Both the position numbers and the translations under genes were made by a program. DNA of 64,000 nt from positions 2,046,001-2,110,000 of the forward strand of contig JACCLO010000004.1 in assembly GCA_029448655.1 (NCBI GenBank), written 5' to 3'. The stretch comes from Wolfiporia cocos (Eukaryota > Basidiomycota > Agaricomycetes > Polyporales > Phaeolaceae). Positions 38,740-51,262 of this stretch are shown piece after piece. Each line of letters begins with the position of its first letter. Position 1 is the first letter of the stretch. The notes under the pieces were generated by a model. It ran no database searches. It was given only the letters and a program-made list of their open reading frames with translations, and was not told the DNA's origin.

Positions 38740-41063
38740 CATTGATATTCCTCAAAATGTTGTAGGTCTTGTCCAATCTAATGGAGATTTGACCCCAAGC
38801 CAGGCATGTCTTGAAAATTGCCTGTTTTGTTTGTATTCCAACTAATTGGTCAAATAGATTTGGTCCCTAGTTCTGAAGAAGCATCCCAAGTCCACATTTA
38901 CACACAAGGCAGTTTATGCCTTATGGGCTAAATTCGACCAAAAAAAGTGGAAGCGGAATGACAATGAGGTCAAATCAACCCATACTCTTCTAGAAGAATC
39001 AAGCAAGGTGCATGGGATCCATGCTATTGAGCCTATCCCTTTGGCAAGTGTAGAATGGTTCACTGCACTCGCATTTGCATTGCCAGAGCTTCTCCGGCAA
39101 TAGGGTGGACGTATCCGAGAGCTATCCCTTGATTCAGCATGTATATCAATTTCTCTAGTTTTTTTCCCAGTCTTACAACAATGCCAGGGAATACCAATGG
39201 CTCCCACTTTGAGCTATATGCCCTTCTGAGTGAAGTGTATGGCTCTGGCATGCCACTTGTTTATCTCCTATTGCGCTCAGAAAATGGAGGGAAAGAACTT
39301 TATATTGGACAGCTTCTTCAGCACTTCCATGATTCCTGGAAAGTCCATGCAGGCATCACTCTAACAGACTAGGACTGGTCAGAGATCAACGCATGTCTGG
39401 CCATATACCCAGCTGCCAAGCATCAACTTTGTTTTTGGCATTGCTTGTGGGCTATCAAGACACTATTATCAACTTTGCGCCACACACCTGCTCATTATGA
39501 TGTCAATGAAGCCAGGAATGAATACTCTTGGATTGATGAAAGCTTTGTTCCTGTCAATCAGCATACTAATGATGTAAGTGTAAAGTGCTTGTTGTACTGT
39601 GGAACATGGCTTAATAGATATGCTTTGGCAGTCCACACCATCTGTGTCTACAGTTACTCAGGCAATTAGCACATTCTGCATCCATTTCAATGGCAATCTC
39701 ATCCCACTCCATCCCTCACAAGTACTGGCAACCTCAGGCAGTGATTCTTCCACAGAAGAACATGAAGACAGTGCATCTGACAATGGCATATTTGAGCAGG
39801 TTGAGTCTGAGAAGGATGACACTGATTCCAAGGATGGTCCAGACTGGATGTTTGATGTAGGTGAGGTCCGAGCTCCTGATCCAGACTGTATTTTCTGTCC
39901 TGCCCCACATCGCAAACAGATTATTCAGCTTTTAACCAAGCATTTTTGCCAGCATCCACTCCTTCCTGAACCTGAAGCCACATTGACTGCAGAGGAAATC
40001 CGAAACAATGCAGTCTTTGAAATGTACTCATTCTGCCATATATGGGGACTATCTGAGGTCTAGGGATATCTGTGGGCATCTTGGTACTCTCCACATAAGT
40101 GGAAACTCTGGGCCCACTCATCATCTCCATATATATCTCACCTCCACACAACTATGAATGTGGAATGGTTCTGGCAGCAGCTGAAGCATGATCACCTACA
40201 TTATCTGGTCTGCCCTCACCTTGATCAGCTCATCTGGATCCTAATACATGAAGTCATACCTGCGTACATTGCCCGACTTGATATCCTGGAGGACACACAT
40301 CGCCTTGGATGTGCAAAGCCATTGACTACCTATCAGCGGTACTTCAAGCAGGCTTGGCAGGGACTTCAGAAAAAACCACTCAGTGGTCATACTTATCGAG
40401 TCAATGTGGCACTATGGACTTGAATTGTGGCATGCAGAAGTATCACCCACATCATCTCTGCAGGCACCTTGTACAGGCAGTTCCCTCCCCTCCTCCCAAA
40501 TTCTGGAGACAGGTATATAGAAGATGAACCCTTCCACTTTACCAGCATCCTCAACTATCAATTTCCCCTGGCTCTCAAGTGGCCTCTCAAGATCCTGATG
40601 AAGGCTGCATTACTGATGGTGATGACCACGTTTGGCTGTGTGAATGTCCCTTCCACTGCAGAGTGGCATACCTATGAGGGAGGTTCAACCCTTGGAAAGC
40701 ATAAGTGCTCATGTGGTCTGGAAGAAGACTTAAACAATGGTCATGTGGCAGAAGAAGACAGTGGTGAGACAGCAATGGATATGGCCAGCAGTCCAATCAC
40801 ACAATCAGACAATGTGCTTGATAGTGATTCTGAGAATGAGGTAAGGATTGCTTAATTTGTGTACACTGAATACTAAAATTATCTTAAGCTTGATGACAAG
40901 CTGGAACTGCTCCATACATGTGCACATGAGCTATGAGAAGCAGCAGACATAATCAAGGCACAGCTGCCACACCGCAATTGTATATGGATCAACAGTATGG
41001 TTGACCAGAACATTGGAGGAGATGTCAGCCAATTGGTAAAGTATATCCGGCATATAGTTTCAA
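38740..41063 (+). pseudogene. Mutator-like (MULE) transposase remnant with SWIM finger
   Basis: The plus strand, with stops and frameshifts, reads a MULE-type DDE region: FELYALLSEVYGSGMPLVY, GGKELYIGQLLQHFHDSW, then DWSEINACLA, then AAKHQLCFWHCLWAIKTLL (39200-39470). A SWIM-type Cys/His finger follows (LNCGMQKYHPHHLCRHLVQAV, 40418-40490). The C-terminal part continues to about 41060. Stops interrupt it, for example after LPELLRQ and within TLTD. MULE transposases move DNA by cut-and-paste; this one is inactive. Confidence 0.75.
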
Positions 41064-42240
41064 CAGGCAGGTGCAGGGGGAATACATGGTCCCGGTGTGG
41101 AAGGGCAGTGCGGAGATGCAACGAATAGCAGGTCGCCGATACGTAGCGCGAGAGACCGGAATGTATGTGTGGGAATGCGAGAAAAACCCACAACAAAATA
41201 TACGATAGGCCGCAATATAACGTGCGCGCGATGACGAATACTAACGCGCAATTGCGCAACTAAAAACTATAAGACTCACTGGTGATCTCTTCGCCGCGAA
41301 GACTCGATCGGCTGCGGTTGAGCTCAGCGTCGCCTCGCTAAGACTCAGAGGACAGCGTCACACAGAAAATGCGAGGAGAGAGAGATGGATTGCACCCTGG
41401 GCATGGCTGCTGTTTTATGTTACAAACGACGCAGTTTTGAGTGCCGACTGAAATACGACAGAAGAAAAAGTAGTGATACGCGATCGAGAGAAGCGAATGA
41501 TCATGTAACTCGATAAGGAAAAACGGCTACCATAAAAGTCTTGTAGCTATGAATCTATGTAAAGTAGTGGAGAAAAATGGATGGGGGCCACGTCGTCAGC
41601 ACAGACACATCCGACATACCGTCAGGATTGGCGTACGAAACGCGCGATGGCTCGGACTCTGTCAACGATGTCAAGACCGCGCCCTATTTACGTGCGCATC
41701 TCGCCGCCCTCGAGTGCGGGAACGTCGGTCTGGAACGTCGCGGATCCTACTTCGCGTTCGCGTACCGCTCCCTCGGGACATGTCTCGTGCGCTGCTAGAG
41801 TCGGTGGAGAGGTTTTAGTACAGTAAGAAAAATAACCGAAAATGCCAGAAATAAAATATACACGCAGGACGACGACCTGTACACATGATCGAAGAGTATA
41901 ATCGCCTCCTAATGCTGTACGCTCGATGAAGTTTCTGGTACGTGCTTGATTCATGAAACTTCTGCGAGTTTGAGTGTAGAGAACTTGAGCTTGCTATCTT
42001 GTAATCATCGTTCGAATGGTGATCTTGTGATTTATACGGATTTGAGTATAGAAACGCGCTACCCCTCCACACCGGAAAGGTGATAGGGAGGCTATCAGGT
42101 GCTCCAGGAATACTATGGGTTATCAGCTCCGTGATCGTGCTTCCTTGCAGCCTCACGACTGAGGCCTTCCTGGCTCAGCCTTGAGATGCAACAACTGCAC
42201 TATAAAAGCTATTTCATTCTATTTTGCAGTATTTCAAGGC
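41064..42240. other. CpG-rich segment of unknown nature
   Basis: Base composition changes sharply from the AT-rich, CpG-poor remnants on both sides. A 73-codon open frame at 41577-41798 (plus; MDGGHVVSTDTSDIP...) starts well but has no recognisable domain. I cannot say whether this is host sequence or a younger insertion. Confidence 0.35.
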
Positions 42241-42779
42241 TTTACAGTGTATATGGATCCCGAGTAATCAAATTATTCATTGTTTTTAAGCTGAAAGCAA
42301 TAGAATGGGCTAGAAAGATGAATTAAGGCCAGTCCACCATTGTGTCGCACTTGGGCGCTTGTATGATCCCTAATATGGCATTGTTTGGCATTGTTAGCAA
42401 TCCGCGCGTCGCAACTTATGGGTGGATTGCATTCACTTTCTGTGAAGTATGAACTAATGACAGAAGCGAACTTAATCTCTGTGTGACTTTTGACCCAATA
42501 TGTCTCTGGTAGATCAGGAGTTTGTCAGAACTTGTATTTAGGTGTCGCCTCATTATATTCCTGTGGCACTGGGAATGTTTCCTAGAGCTTCTGGTGTGTT
42601 GTGATAGTGGTGTGGGTTTTATTGGTTCATCTTCTTGGGGCTTCTGTGATAATGGGATTTATCAGTGTTATTGCTTTATGGATTTCATTGGAGGGTTTAG
42701 ATGGAACTGGATTGTCTTTGGATCAAAACGTCTGAGATGTGAATTGGTTTTGAATTTATTATAACTGGTTCTTGACACT

Positions 42780-45250
42780 TTGGCAGTCAAGTTACTGCAG
42801 TTGCTTATCATGACAAACCACGACTTATTCAGTGCAAACATTGTTGGCATCTTGGCCACACCAGCTCTGCCGGGGACCCTTGCAACAGACCAATCTCCTG
42901 CTGTCTATGTGGAGACCCACATGCAGAGACTCAGCATCACAGATACTATTATGTATGCACCTCTATCAGATCCGGCACACCAGAATGCAACCACCACACT
43001 TGCATTGACTGCTCTGGCAACCATGAAGCTGACAATGTCCACTGTTCTAGCCACACCCACTTCTGTCTTCCCCTTGACCCCATTTATCTTCTGACCTTCT
43101 CACACATTCCTTAGCCACTACTAACCCTACTGATTGCACTAGACTTTGTTCTCAACTAAGATCCACAACACACCAAGCCAAAAGACAATGGGCACACAAC
43201 ATCATCAATAAGCAACTAGTGATGTGCAAAGCACGGCTTGGCTCAAAGCCCAGGGCTTGGGCCCGGCTTTGAAGGGCTCGGGCTCAGCAGAATGTCAAGC
43301 CAGGCCCTCCTTGACGGCTCAGGCCGGGGCTTATGGGTAATCATGTAGGACCTCGAAATTATTGGCTTGTGCAGTTCAAATGACAGCACAACATATTCAG
43401 AATGCTTATATGTCTACTATTTGTTGTTATTCTGATCTACAAGTGTTTGTACAGCTGCTTATGATGTTGACCAAAAATCCAGATCTCGATCACAACCCCG
43501 ATCACAACAGTAGTCACAACGTTCTGCACCGTGTTAGCAGATCACAAGTCATTGTAATGGTCATTGAGATCATATAAGGTGAATTGATGCAAAATCTTAA
43601 ACCAAAGGGCCCATTTTTGCTAATTCAAACAACACCACAGCTGCGCGCCTAAAGCCGCCAGCTCAGGGCTCGGCTATGGCTGGCTCACAATCCAAGCCGG
43701 GCCCTGAGCCATCTTAAGCCGCCCCCCCAGGCTCAGCTCGGCCCAGCTTAAGTCGGCTCGGCCAGGCCCGGCTCACGGCTTTGAGCCATGCTTTGCACAT
43801 CACTATAAGCAACAACATACCAATTTATGGTCCATCACAAAATGGCCTTACCAATGACGATCCACCCATCTTCCTCCTTTACTCCACCATGATCTCCTGA
43901 CACATATTACTGATGACAAAGCGACAGCACTAGCTGATACCTTCTTCCCCACAGTCGGTCCACCCACACAAACCACACTTTCCTATGATCCACCCCCATT
44001 ACAGACATGACCATATCAATCCGTCACTCTACACAAAATTCTTTATATTCATGATTACTCTAACACTACCACTCCAGGACTACCCAGCACTAATTGGCAC
44101 ATCCTAAAATGGGCCCTCCTTACCTCACATGCACCAGTGTTCACTAACTTTATAGATGCATCGTTACGAATAGGATACCTCCCAACATGCCTTAAACATG
44201 GTTACATCGCACCATTCCTGAACCTAACAAGGACAATCCTAAAGCCTATCACCCCATCACCCTCATAAGGAATCTCTCTAAACTAATCGAAATTGTTTTA
44301 GCCCGCTGCATCCTATTCAATATAGGCACCTACAAACTCATTCCAACATATCAATTTCGTGGACACAGTAATTCCTCCCCTATTGATGCAGGCGTCACTT
44401 TTATCTCTGACATGCGCCAACTTTGGTGCCAGCAACGAGTCGCTACTTTTGTTACCCTAGACATTTCAGGTTTCTTTAACAACATTAATCATGACCATCT
44501 ACTCCACCAACTTCACCTCTTCAGTTTTCCTCTTAACATCATTCAATGGATCTCTACATTCATCTCTAACCACACTGTTACTTTTCACATTGATACCTTC
44601 ATGAGCAAATTCTTCCCTGTCGGTAATGTTGGCATACCACAAGGCTCCCCATACTATTCACAATTTACGCATCCCCTCTCCTACGAGCTTTTCCTAACCA
44701 CGTCCCTCATCGTACTTTTTATTCCTACATCGACGATTTTTCCATTCTCAGCATCGGATAAATTTCTACCGCATGAGCAGCTACTAACATCCAACACGCA
44801 TTCCAGATCCTATGCGACATTGGCCTTACCATAGGCAATGATAAAATCGACTTATGCCATCTTTTCCCCACCAAACGGCGACACCACACTGCCTTCCAAC
44901 CATCCTTATCTCTAGAACTACCTGACCATGGACACCTTATCATTCCTCCATCACCATACATTCGTTGGCTTGGTTTCTACATCGACTCCCATCTCACGTT
45001 CAAAGACCACATCTGTATACGATCCCAATTTGCCCTCAAGACAGCTTACACCCTCCACCAACTCGGCAACTCCATGCGCAGCTTACATATAGCCGCAGCC
45101 AGACACCTTTACTTCGCTACCATCCTCCCCATCATGAAATACGGCACATCCCATACCCACCAACAACATAAACTCATTCAACCTCTCATACATACCCAAA
45201 ACCAATGTCTCTGCATCGTTCTCGACCATCAGCAAAATGCGAGATGGCTT
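42780..45250 (+). pseudogene. LINE (non-LTR retrotransposon) remnant: zinc-knuckle ORF1 and RT
   Basis: First part: Cys/His knuckles read as CKHCWHLGHTSSA, CCLCGDPHAETQH and CNHHTCIDCSGNHEADNVHC (42820-43060). After the MITE at 43217-43805 comes an RT domain: LDISGFFNNINHDHLLHQL, GIPQGSP (44634-44655), a YIDD box in a shifted frame (about 44725) and the thumb region RWLGFYIDSHLTFKDHI (44965-45015). Many stops and frameshifts. No endonuclease seen. Dead element. Confidence 0.75.
43217..43805. mobile_element. hAT-type MITE (GGCTC family)
   Basis: 589 bp with ends TAGTGATGTGCAAAGCACGG and complement. Exact 8 bp duplications TAAGCAAC (43209-43216 and 43806-43813). Close relative of 26836-27433 with C/T changes. 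Inserted into the LINE remnant. Confidence 0.93.
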
Positions 45251-47326
45251 ATCAGTACTGGAGGTGGCTTATCAGTGCTGGAGGTGCTTGCCAATCGAGG
45301 CAGAATCTTATCCATACAGATAAGCACTGATAGCAGAGTGGCATACAATCACCACTCTGAAGGCATCTTATAAGTGTCAGTCAAACTCAATATGTGACTG
45401 GTAAACTAATTACCTGACTGGAATATATTTGTTGTTTCAGAGTCAGGCTGGCATATGTTTTGTAACAAATGGTCGCAGCTGACCTTCATAGATCATCAGG
45501 AAAATATCGGTCAGGTATCAGTGATACATTGCTTACCCCCTGATCTGTAGAGCTCTGTAGCACCACATATCAGGCAGTAGCACAGTAGCAGTGGTAGCTT
45601 ACTCAGGTTTTCCCTGATGATATACTGCAACCTGTGGCATGTGCCACACAACATGGTGTGCACTATAACAGACAAAATGCTCACTATACTTCCCATGGAC
45701 TCTTCACTACGTTCACTCTGTTAACTTTGTTGCACTTTGATTAGTACGTTTTATAATTCTACTGTACTACAGCATACAAACTATAGCCTGAGGATATTGT
45801 AACGAGCTGATGCACTGTAGAACCTTTGGTGATGTGGAATGCTAGTGGCGTGGGGCCCTCACGAAGCATCCAGATGAGGCGGCAAGATGATCTTCGAGCA
45901 GTTGCACATCAATGATGTCATAGTGGACACAGTGAGTTTGCAGCAGCCATTGAGCTTTTATGGTAACTTCATTACCCAATCGAGTGATATTACCCTAGTC
46001 ATCCTTCAATCACTATCACTAGTTTAGGTTCTGTCATCTTTCAGTCGGCTCCTCAATGTGTCACTCCTGTAGCTTATCTACTGGCTCACAACACTCTCCT
46101 TCATCCTTCCCCCTGCACTTTTTTCCATTAACTCGACTCTAAGGACTGGAAAGCTGGCGGTGCTACCCCTTCAAGAGGAGCCTAACAATAACATGCAGGT
46201 AGGTGATCAACATTAAGTTCGATTAGCTGCTTAGGTATGAGTTTGATCCCATCCAATGCAGGAAGCTTATGCTTGTGCTTAGTTGCTGCTTGCATACGGA
46301 GCATTAATGACCTCATGGACCCATGGCCGCACCTCTGCCAATGCCCTCTCAGTCTGCGCCCATCTCTGCATAGTATGTGCATATGCATGGGGATGCCAGG
46401 TTGCCCATAGATCTCGTCATGAGCCCGCTCCTGGATCTACTTGCATTCGTCATGTCCTGGCGCTTCCTCAGCCTATTTTTATGGTGCGTCCCTGTCGACT
46501 CGCCCTCAGCATACTGATGCCATGCACACACTAGTGCATGCACAGGCGCTCCCCAGCAGCATACACACCATCGGCATCCCCCTGCACGCCCCACCCACTA
46601 TATGCATGCAGATGTACCTCTATGCTGCCACCCACTACCTGCGTGGCCGCCTCACGTCCATTCACATGCTGCTCCCCTTTCTACCCATAGACCTCAGCTT
46701 GCCACATGTACATGCACTCTTCCATGCTCTGTCACTCTACCTCCTCAGTAAGGCACTTGTGATGTGGCTTGTGCTGCTCCTGCAGACGTCTGACTTGTTT
46801 CCCAGCTGGAAATGAGGCTGTCTGCAGGAGCTGGATGGGTGGGTCATGGAAAAGTTGATGGAAGAGATCTGCTGGTTCATGTTCACGTCGACATGCATTG
46901 CTCTCACAGTGGGTGTGCTCATGAATGGACTCAAGGGGATGCAGCTGAACCACAACACCCCATTCAACCTGGTGTGTGAAATGTATGGTTGCTGCCATTG
47001 TTAATGTTGAGCGTGACATGCTGCAGTTTGCATTCTCATTCTAGCTGCACATCTACACATTCCCAATGATGCACACAACCAAGTTTCCCGGCATGCCCTC
47101 GCACCCAAGCAATCACATCATCGTCACATGATCCTCATCCCACTCTTGCAGGTCTGTGCCACCTCACTTCTCCCTAAAACCCCTTCACACCTGCACAGGT
47201 GATGCTCCTCCACACACTTGGGCTCCAACTGCAACTGCGGTGCAACTGACTCTACCGCACCGCGTTCTGCACGGTTCTCATGCCCATGCACTTCCGCACA
47301 CTTATCTGGACACACCCACACACATA
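45251..47326. other. Unassigned old repeat-like sequence
   Basis: AT-rich at first, then C-rich (46000-47300). Several short open frames but no recognised protein. One minus-strand frame near 46182-46330 (KHKLPALDGIKLIPKQLIEL) looks like a decayed coding piece. Confidence 0.35.
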
Positions 47327-47943
47327 TAGTGTTGCGAGGTCCGGTCCCAAGGACCGCTAAAGACCAAGGACAGGACCAGGACCGGACTGATTAGGACCGA
47401 TTCAGCGGTCCGGTCCAGTCCCGGTCCTAACACGGTCCTGGTCCTGGTCCTAACGAGTTGTCAATTTATACAGGACCGGTTGGGACCGGTCTGGACCAGT
47501 CCCGGACCGGTCCCAAAAGTTAGCATAGAATAGTGCTTCGACTCCAAGATTTTAAACCATGATGCACTAATTCAAACATAAAATCAAGTACCTAAGACTC
47601 CAGTGAGTGATCCAAGACAATCTGTATCATGTATGTACCACTAGCTAAGCATCACAAAACCTGACAATAATAGTTTTAACCAGTAAAGCTTCTAATGATA
47701 CAACGAAGCACTGCTATTGTCTTGGGCAGTGCTTAACACATGCAGTCTGCCCTCATGTTATCACTAATGTTGTTGACTTGCACACAGTTGTATATTATCC
47801 CACCCAGTAGCTTTGACACTTGCACATTGAAATAGATATATATGCAGTTCAATCTCATACAGTCACTGGCTTCCAACCATTTAGTGGTCACTATTACTAC
47901 TCATTGTGTCATACAAGAATGAAACAATTTAACCTGAGATGTG
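47327..47943. mobile_element. hAT-type MITE (GGACCGG family), left part only
   Basis: Starts TAGTGTTGCGAGGTCCGGTC and follows the interior of 36964-37973 until about 47943, where it joins the minisatellite. No right terminal repeat found. Confidence 0.8.
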
Positions 47944-47949
47944 AGCCCA

Positions 47950-48650
47950 TTCAGCGACGGTAGGTGACGGTTCAGGTCAACCGGCTTGTACCAACCCCTA
48001 ACGGTTCAGGTCAGCCGGTCGTCGGCCCATGCCTTAACTGTCAGGCCTACCATCGGGTGGGCCCATGTCTTCCATGACCAGACGGTCATGACGGTCACGG
48101 GTCGGCCCACGACTGCTGCAACCGGATGGTTGTGACGGTTGCGGGTCAGCCCATGACTTCCATGACTGGACGGTTGTGACGGTCGCGGGTCGGCCCACGA
48201 CTGCTGTGACCGGATGGTTGTGACGGTTGCGGGTCGGCCCACGACAACCACGACCAGACAGTTGCGACGGTTGCGGGTCGGCCCACAACCATTGCGACTC
48301 CACGGTCATGACGGTCGCGGGTCGGCCCACCAATGCCGTGACCAAACGATCGTGACGGTTGCGGGTCGGCCCACGACTTCCGCGACCAGACAGTTGTGGC
48401 AGTCATGGGTCGGCCTATGACCATCACGACTGGATGGTTGTAACGGTCGCGGGTCGGCCCACGACTGCTGCGACTGGATGGTTGTGACGGTTGCGGGTCG
48501 GCCCACAACCATTGCGACTTGACGGTCATGACGGTCGCGGGTCGGCCCACCACTTCCGCGACCAGACAGTTGTGATGGTCACTGGTCAGCCCACAGTCAC
48601 CATGACCCAATGGTTGTGGGTGGGCCCACCAATGCTGCGATTTCCCCTTC
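47950..48650. repeat. 44 bp minisatellite, about 15 copies
   Basis: Period set by GGTCGGCCCA at 48100, 48189, 48233, 48277 and 48320 (variant GGTCAGCCCA at 48144), that is 44 bp steps. The unit contains GGTTGTGACGGTTGCGGGTC. Variation between units is mostly C/T and G/A. Confidence 0.85.
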
Positions 48651-48659
48651 ATAGTCGAT

Positions 48660-49353
48660 GACAATGTCAACTACGGGAAGGGACATGGTGATGGTTTGTT
48701 GATGAGAGCTGGCAAAAGAGTGATGACCTGTATTATTCTTGTATTGTTTGATGCATCAGTCACAGATTCCACAGCTTCAGAAGTTCCATTCCAAACAGCC
48801 TCAAGACTTGGGATTGCCACAATCATGCTTCATGTGGAGTGTACAGATACATGCATCCATGGTGAGTTCTTAATTTATGTGTATCAGGTATCCCAACACA
48901 TCTACCAGATGCCAGGGATATCATCAAGGAAGCCATAGAAGACAACTCCCTCATGGTATTGGGCAAGACCATTAGTGGCCAGGGACACCAAAGGAGATGG
49001 TGCAGAAGATATGCCTGTTAGGACACTGTCCAATTTCTCCATCCATGAATGGTACAGCCAGCAACTCATAGACATTGCTTGTCTCATGACTGTCAACACA
49101 GAATTCCAGAATCCATGCATGTACAGGACTTTGGGCCTTGTGTGGCCATACATGGATGATAATGAGGAAGGTGAGGACACCGAGATTAATCAGTTACTTT
49201 GAGTGAAGCTGTGGAGGATACTCAACTTCAGCGTGCATTTCATCACCGATGCCACTGGGAAACTTCAAATTGATCCGTTGGTGTTCTTTCAAAGGCTGGA
49301 TCTTGTTCAGAACCAATTTGGCAGCAGAAATATCTGCATCCACACACAGCACA
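48660..49353 (+). pseudogene. Decayed coding sequence, family unknown
   Basis: The plus strand reads protein-like segments (LFDASVTDSTASEVPFQ, LHVECTDTCIHG, HLPDARDIIKEAIEDNSL) around a possible short intron (GTGAGT...CAG, 48863-48888), then stops. No family recognised. Confidence 0.35.
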
Positions 49354-50025
49354 CTACCAATGTTTTATTGCTTCATTACCTGCAATGGACCAGTGCACAG
49401 AGGCTACAGCAATTGCTCTGAGAATGCTCCAAAGCGAGCTTACACAGGAAGATCTGGAATGGAGCAATGCAGTATGAAATTCAGTGGTTATGCTCATTGT
49501 AGACAGGATCGAGACAGAAACAGCAAGCCTATGTAAGTGGCATACTAGAAATGCTGCACAAATAAAACATCCAACTGCAAAAGGCTCTTTCTCATGTACA
49601 GGTACAACCAGAACAAACTTGGCCACAAAAATATCTACATCCATGCACAGCATGCCTGGCCATATCACGGGGCATGCCACAGACCCAATGTGATGTGCCA
49701 ATGAATGGTGCTTTAGCCACTCCTCCAAAAGGGCTACAATGACAGCTTGGGTATCATGTTGGGTCCAGCCATTTATGTAGTTCAATTTCCCATGCTTTGT
49801 GTGCTTTAGCACTACACTGCTCTTTTGAAGTGTAACACGTGGCCTACCTCCCTCCGTAAGATCACATATTTCTTTGACAAGCCATCCAATGTCTATGTCA
49901 CCTTCACCGTCATTACCGTTGCCAGTGACGGCTACTGTCAAAGGAAGGGTGAATGCATTGTTCAAAAATAATGGCCAACTGGGGATCTGGGCTGCAGACA
50001 TTACTTGAAAGGATGACCTTGACAT
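49354..50025 (-). CDS. Hypothetical open frame left of the KDZ region
   Basis: 223 codons on the minus strand. The first 140 residues look protein-like (IDIGWLVKEICDLTEGGRPR, NGWTQHDTQAVIVALLEEWL). The latter part may include introns. The segment MLCMDVDIFVAKFVLV is echoed in diverged form just downstream on the minus strand near 49350-49300, a partial duplication. Function unknown. Confidence 0.35.
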   Translation of the reverse strand: MSRSSFQVMSAAQIPSWPLFLNNAFTLPLTVAVTGNGNDGEGDIDIGWLVKEICDLTEGGRPRVTLQKSSVVLKHTKHGKLNYINGWTQHDTQAVIVALLEEWLKHHSLAHHIGSVACPVIWPGMLCMDVDIFVAKFVLVVPVHEKEPFAVGCFICAAFLVCHLHRLAVSVSILSTMSITTEFHTALLHSRSSCVSSLWSILRAIAVASVHWSIAGNEAIKHW

Positions 50026-50097
50026 CTGCGGTCAGTCACCGCGACCTTCGCTACCGCCGCGACCACCGCGACCGCGACCACCGCGACCGCGACCACC

Positions 50098-50880
50098 GCA
50101 GCTGCCACAACCACTGCAACTGTTCTGACAGGAAATATTACCTCTGGCAGTCCGATAACGTATATATAGTATTCTTAGCTGTGACATATGACTCGGACTT
50201 GGTTTGAACGAACGCACGTTATGCCTTGCTGAGGTATAGTAGGCCTTCTCGTCCTGCAGCCGTTTGCCCAGCTTCTGTGCTTCAAACGATGTAGTGATCT
50301 AGCCTGTCGCTCGAGAGATTTTTCTGTAAACTCACAAACACTTTCGCATTAGCTCGTTCCACCGTGACCACCGCGACCGCGACCACCGCGACCGCGACCA
50401 CCGCGACCGCGACCACCGCGACCGCGACCACCGCGACCGCGACCACCGCGACCGCGACCACCGCGACCGCGACCACCGCGACCGCGACCACCGCGACCGC
50501 GACCACCGCGACCGCGACCACCGCGACCGCGACCACCACGACCGCGACCACCGCGACCGCGACCACCGCGACCGCGACCACCGCGACCGCGACCACCGCG
50601 ACCGCGACCACCGCAGCTGCCACAACCACTGCAACTGTTCTGACAGGAAATATTACCTCTGGCAGTCCGATAACGTATATATAGTATTCTTAGCTGTGAC
50701 ATATGACTCGGACTTGGTTTGAACGAACGCACGTTATGCCTTGCTGAGGTATAGTAGGTCTTCTCGTCCTGCAGTCGTTTGCCTAGCTTCTGCGCTTCAA
50801 ACGATGTAGTGATCTAGCCTGTCGCTCGAGAGATTTTTCTGCAAACTCACAAACACTTTCGCATTAGCTCGTTCCACCGC
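50098..50880. repeat. Tandem duplication with a 15 bp GC-rich minisatellite
   Basis: A 264 bp sequence (50098-50361) is repeated at 50612-50880 with only a few, mostly C/T, differences. Between them lies an array of GACCACCGCGACCGC units (15 bp, about 16 copies, 50366-50611), with a shorter array before the first copy (50037-50097). On the minus strand the array would encode GGRGR repeats. I infer a regulatory or structural repeat rather than a gene. Confidence 0.8.
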
Positions 50881-51104
50881 GGTGATGCTGCACGACATCT
50901 GGACGGCACTACCTTAACATCTGCTCTTGAAGTTGGGAAATCAAGCTCTGCACGATCTCAGCTCTGATGGTCGAGAATTATTGTCTTAGGGCAATCCTTG
51001 AAGATTTCGGGCTCAGGGCTGGTAAGTAAACTGGTACTTGACAACACTGAATTATATGCTTTGGATATTGGTACCGCTCCTGAAACTACCTTTATTGAGA
51101 CCAC

Positions 51105-51228
51105 CACCTCCACAACCTTCACTACCTCCGCGACCTCTGCGACCTCCACGACCTCCGCGACCTCCGCGACCTCCGCGACTTCCGTGACCTCCGTGACCCC
51201 CGCAACCTCCGCGACCTCTGTAGCTGCT
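51105..51228. repeat. CpG-rich GCGACCTCC array
   Basis: About 12 degenerate copies of a 9 bp CGACCTCCG-type unit, next to the 3' end of the 161-aa gene. Confidence 0.7.
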
Positions 51229-51262
51229 TTGGCTACCCGGTTACATGTTACAATCGTAATAT

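Noticed and set aside
48006..48670. Long minus-strand frame with WADPQPSQ repeats
   Set aside because: Translation of the 44 bp minisatellite (174 codons open because the repeat lacks stops); no sign of a real gene.
47950..50611. Possible CRISPR array
   Set aside because: Units are contiguous tandem repeats without unique spacers, in a eukaryotic context.
50282..50732. GGRGR, VAVVA and ATTAT repeat proteins
   Set aside because: All three frames of a 15 bp array are open; the repeat itself explains them.
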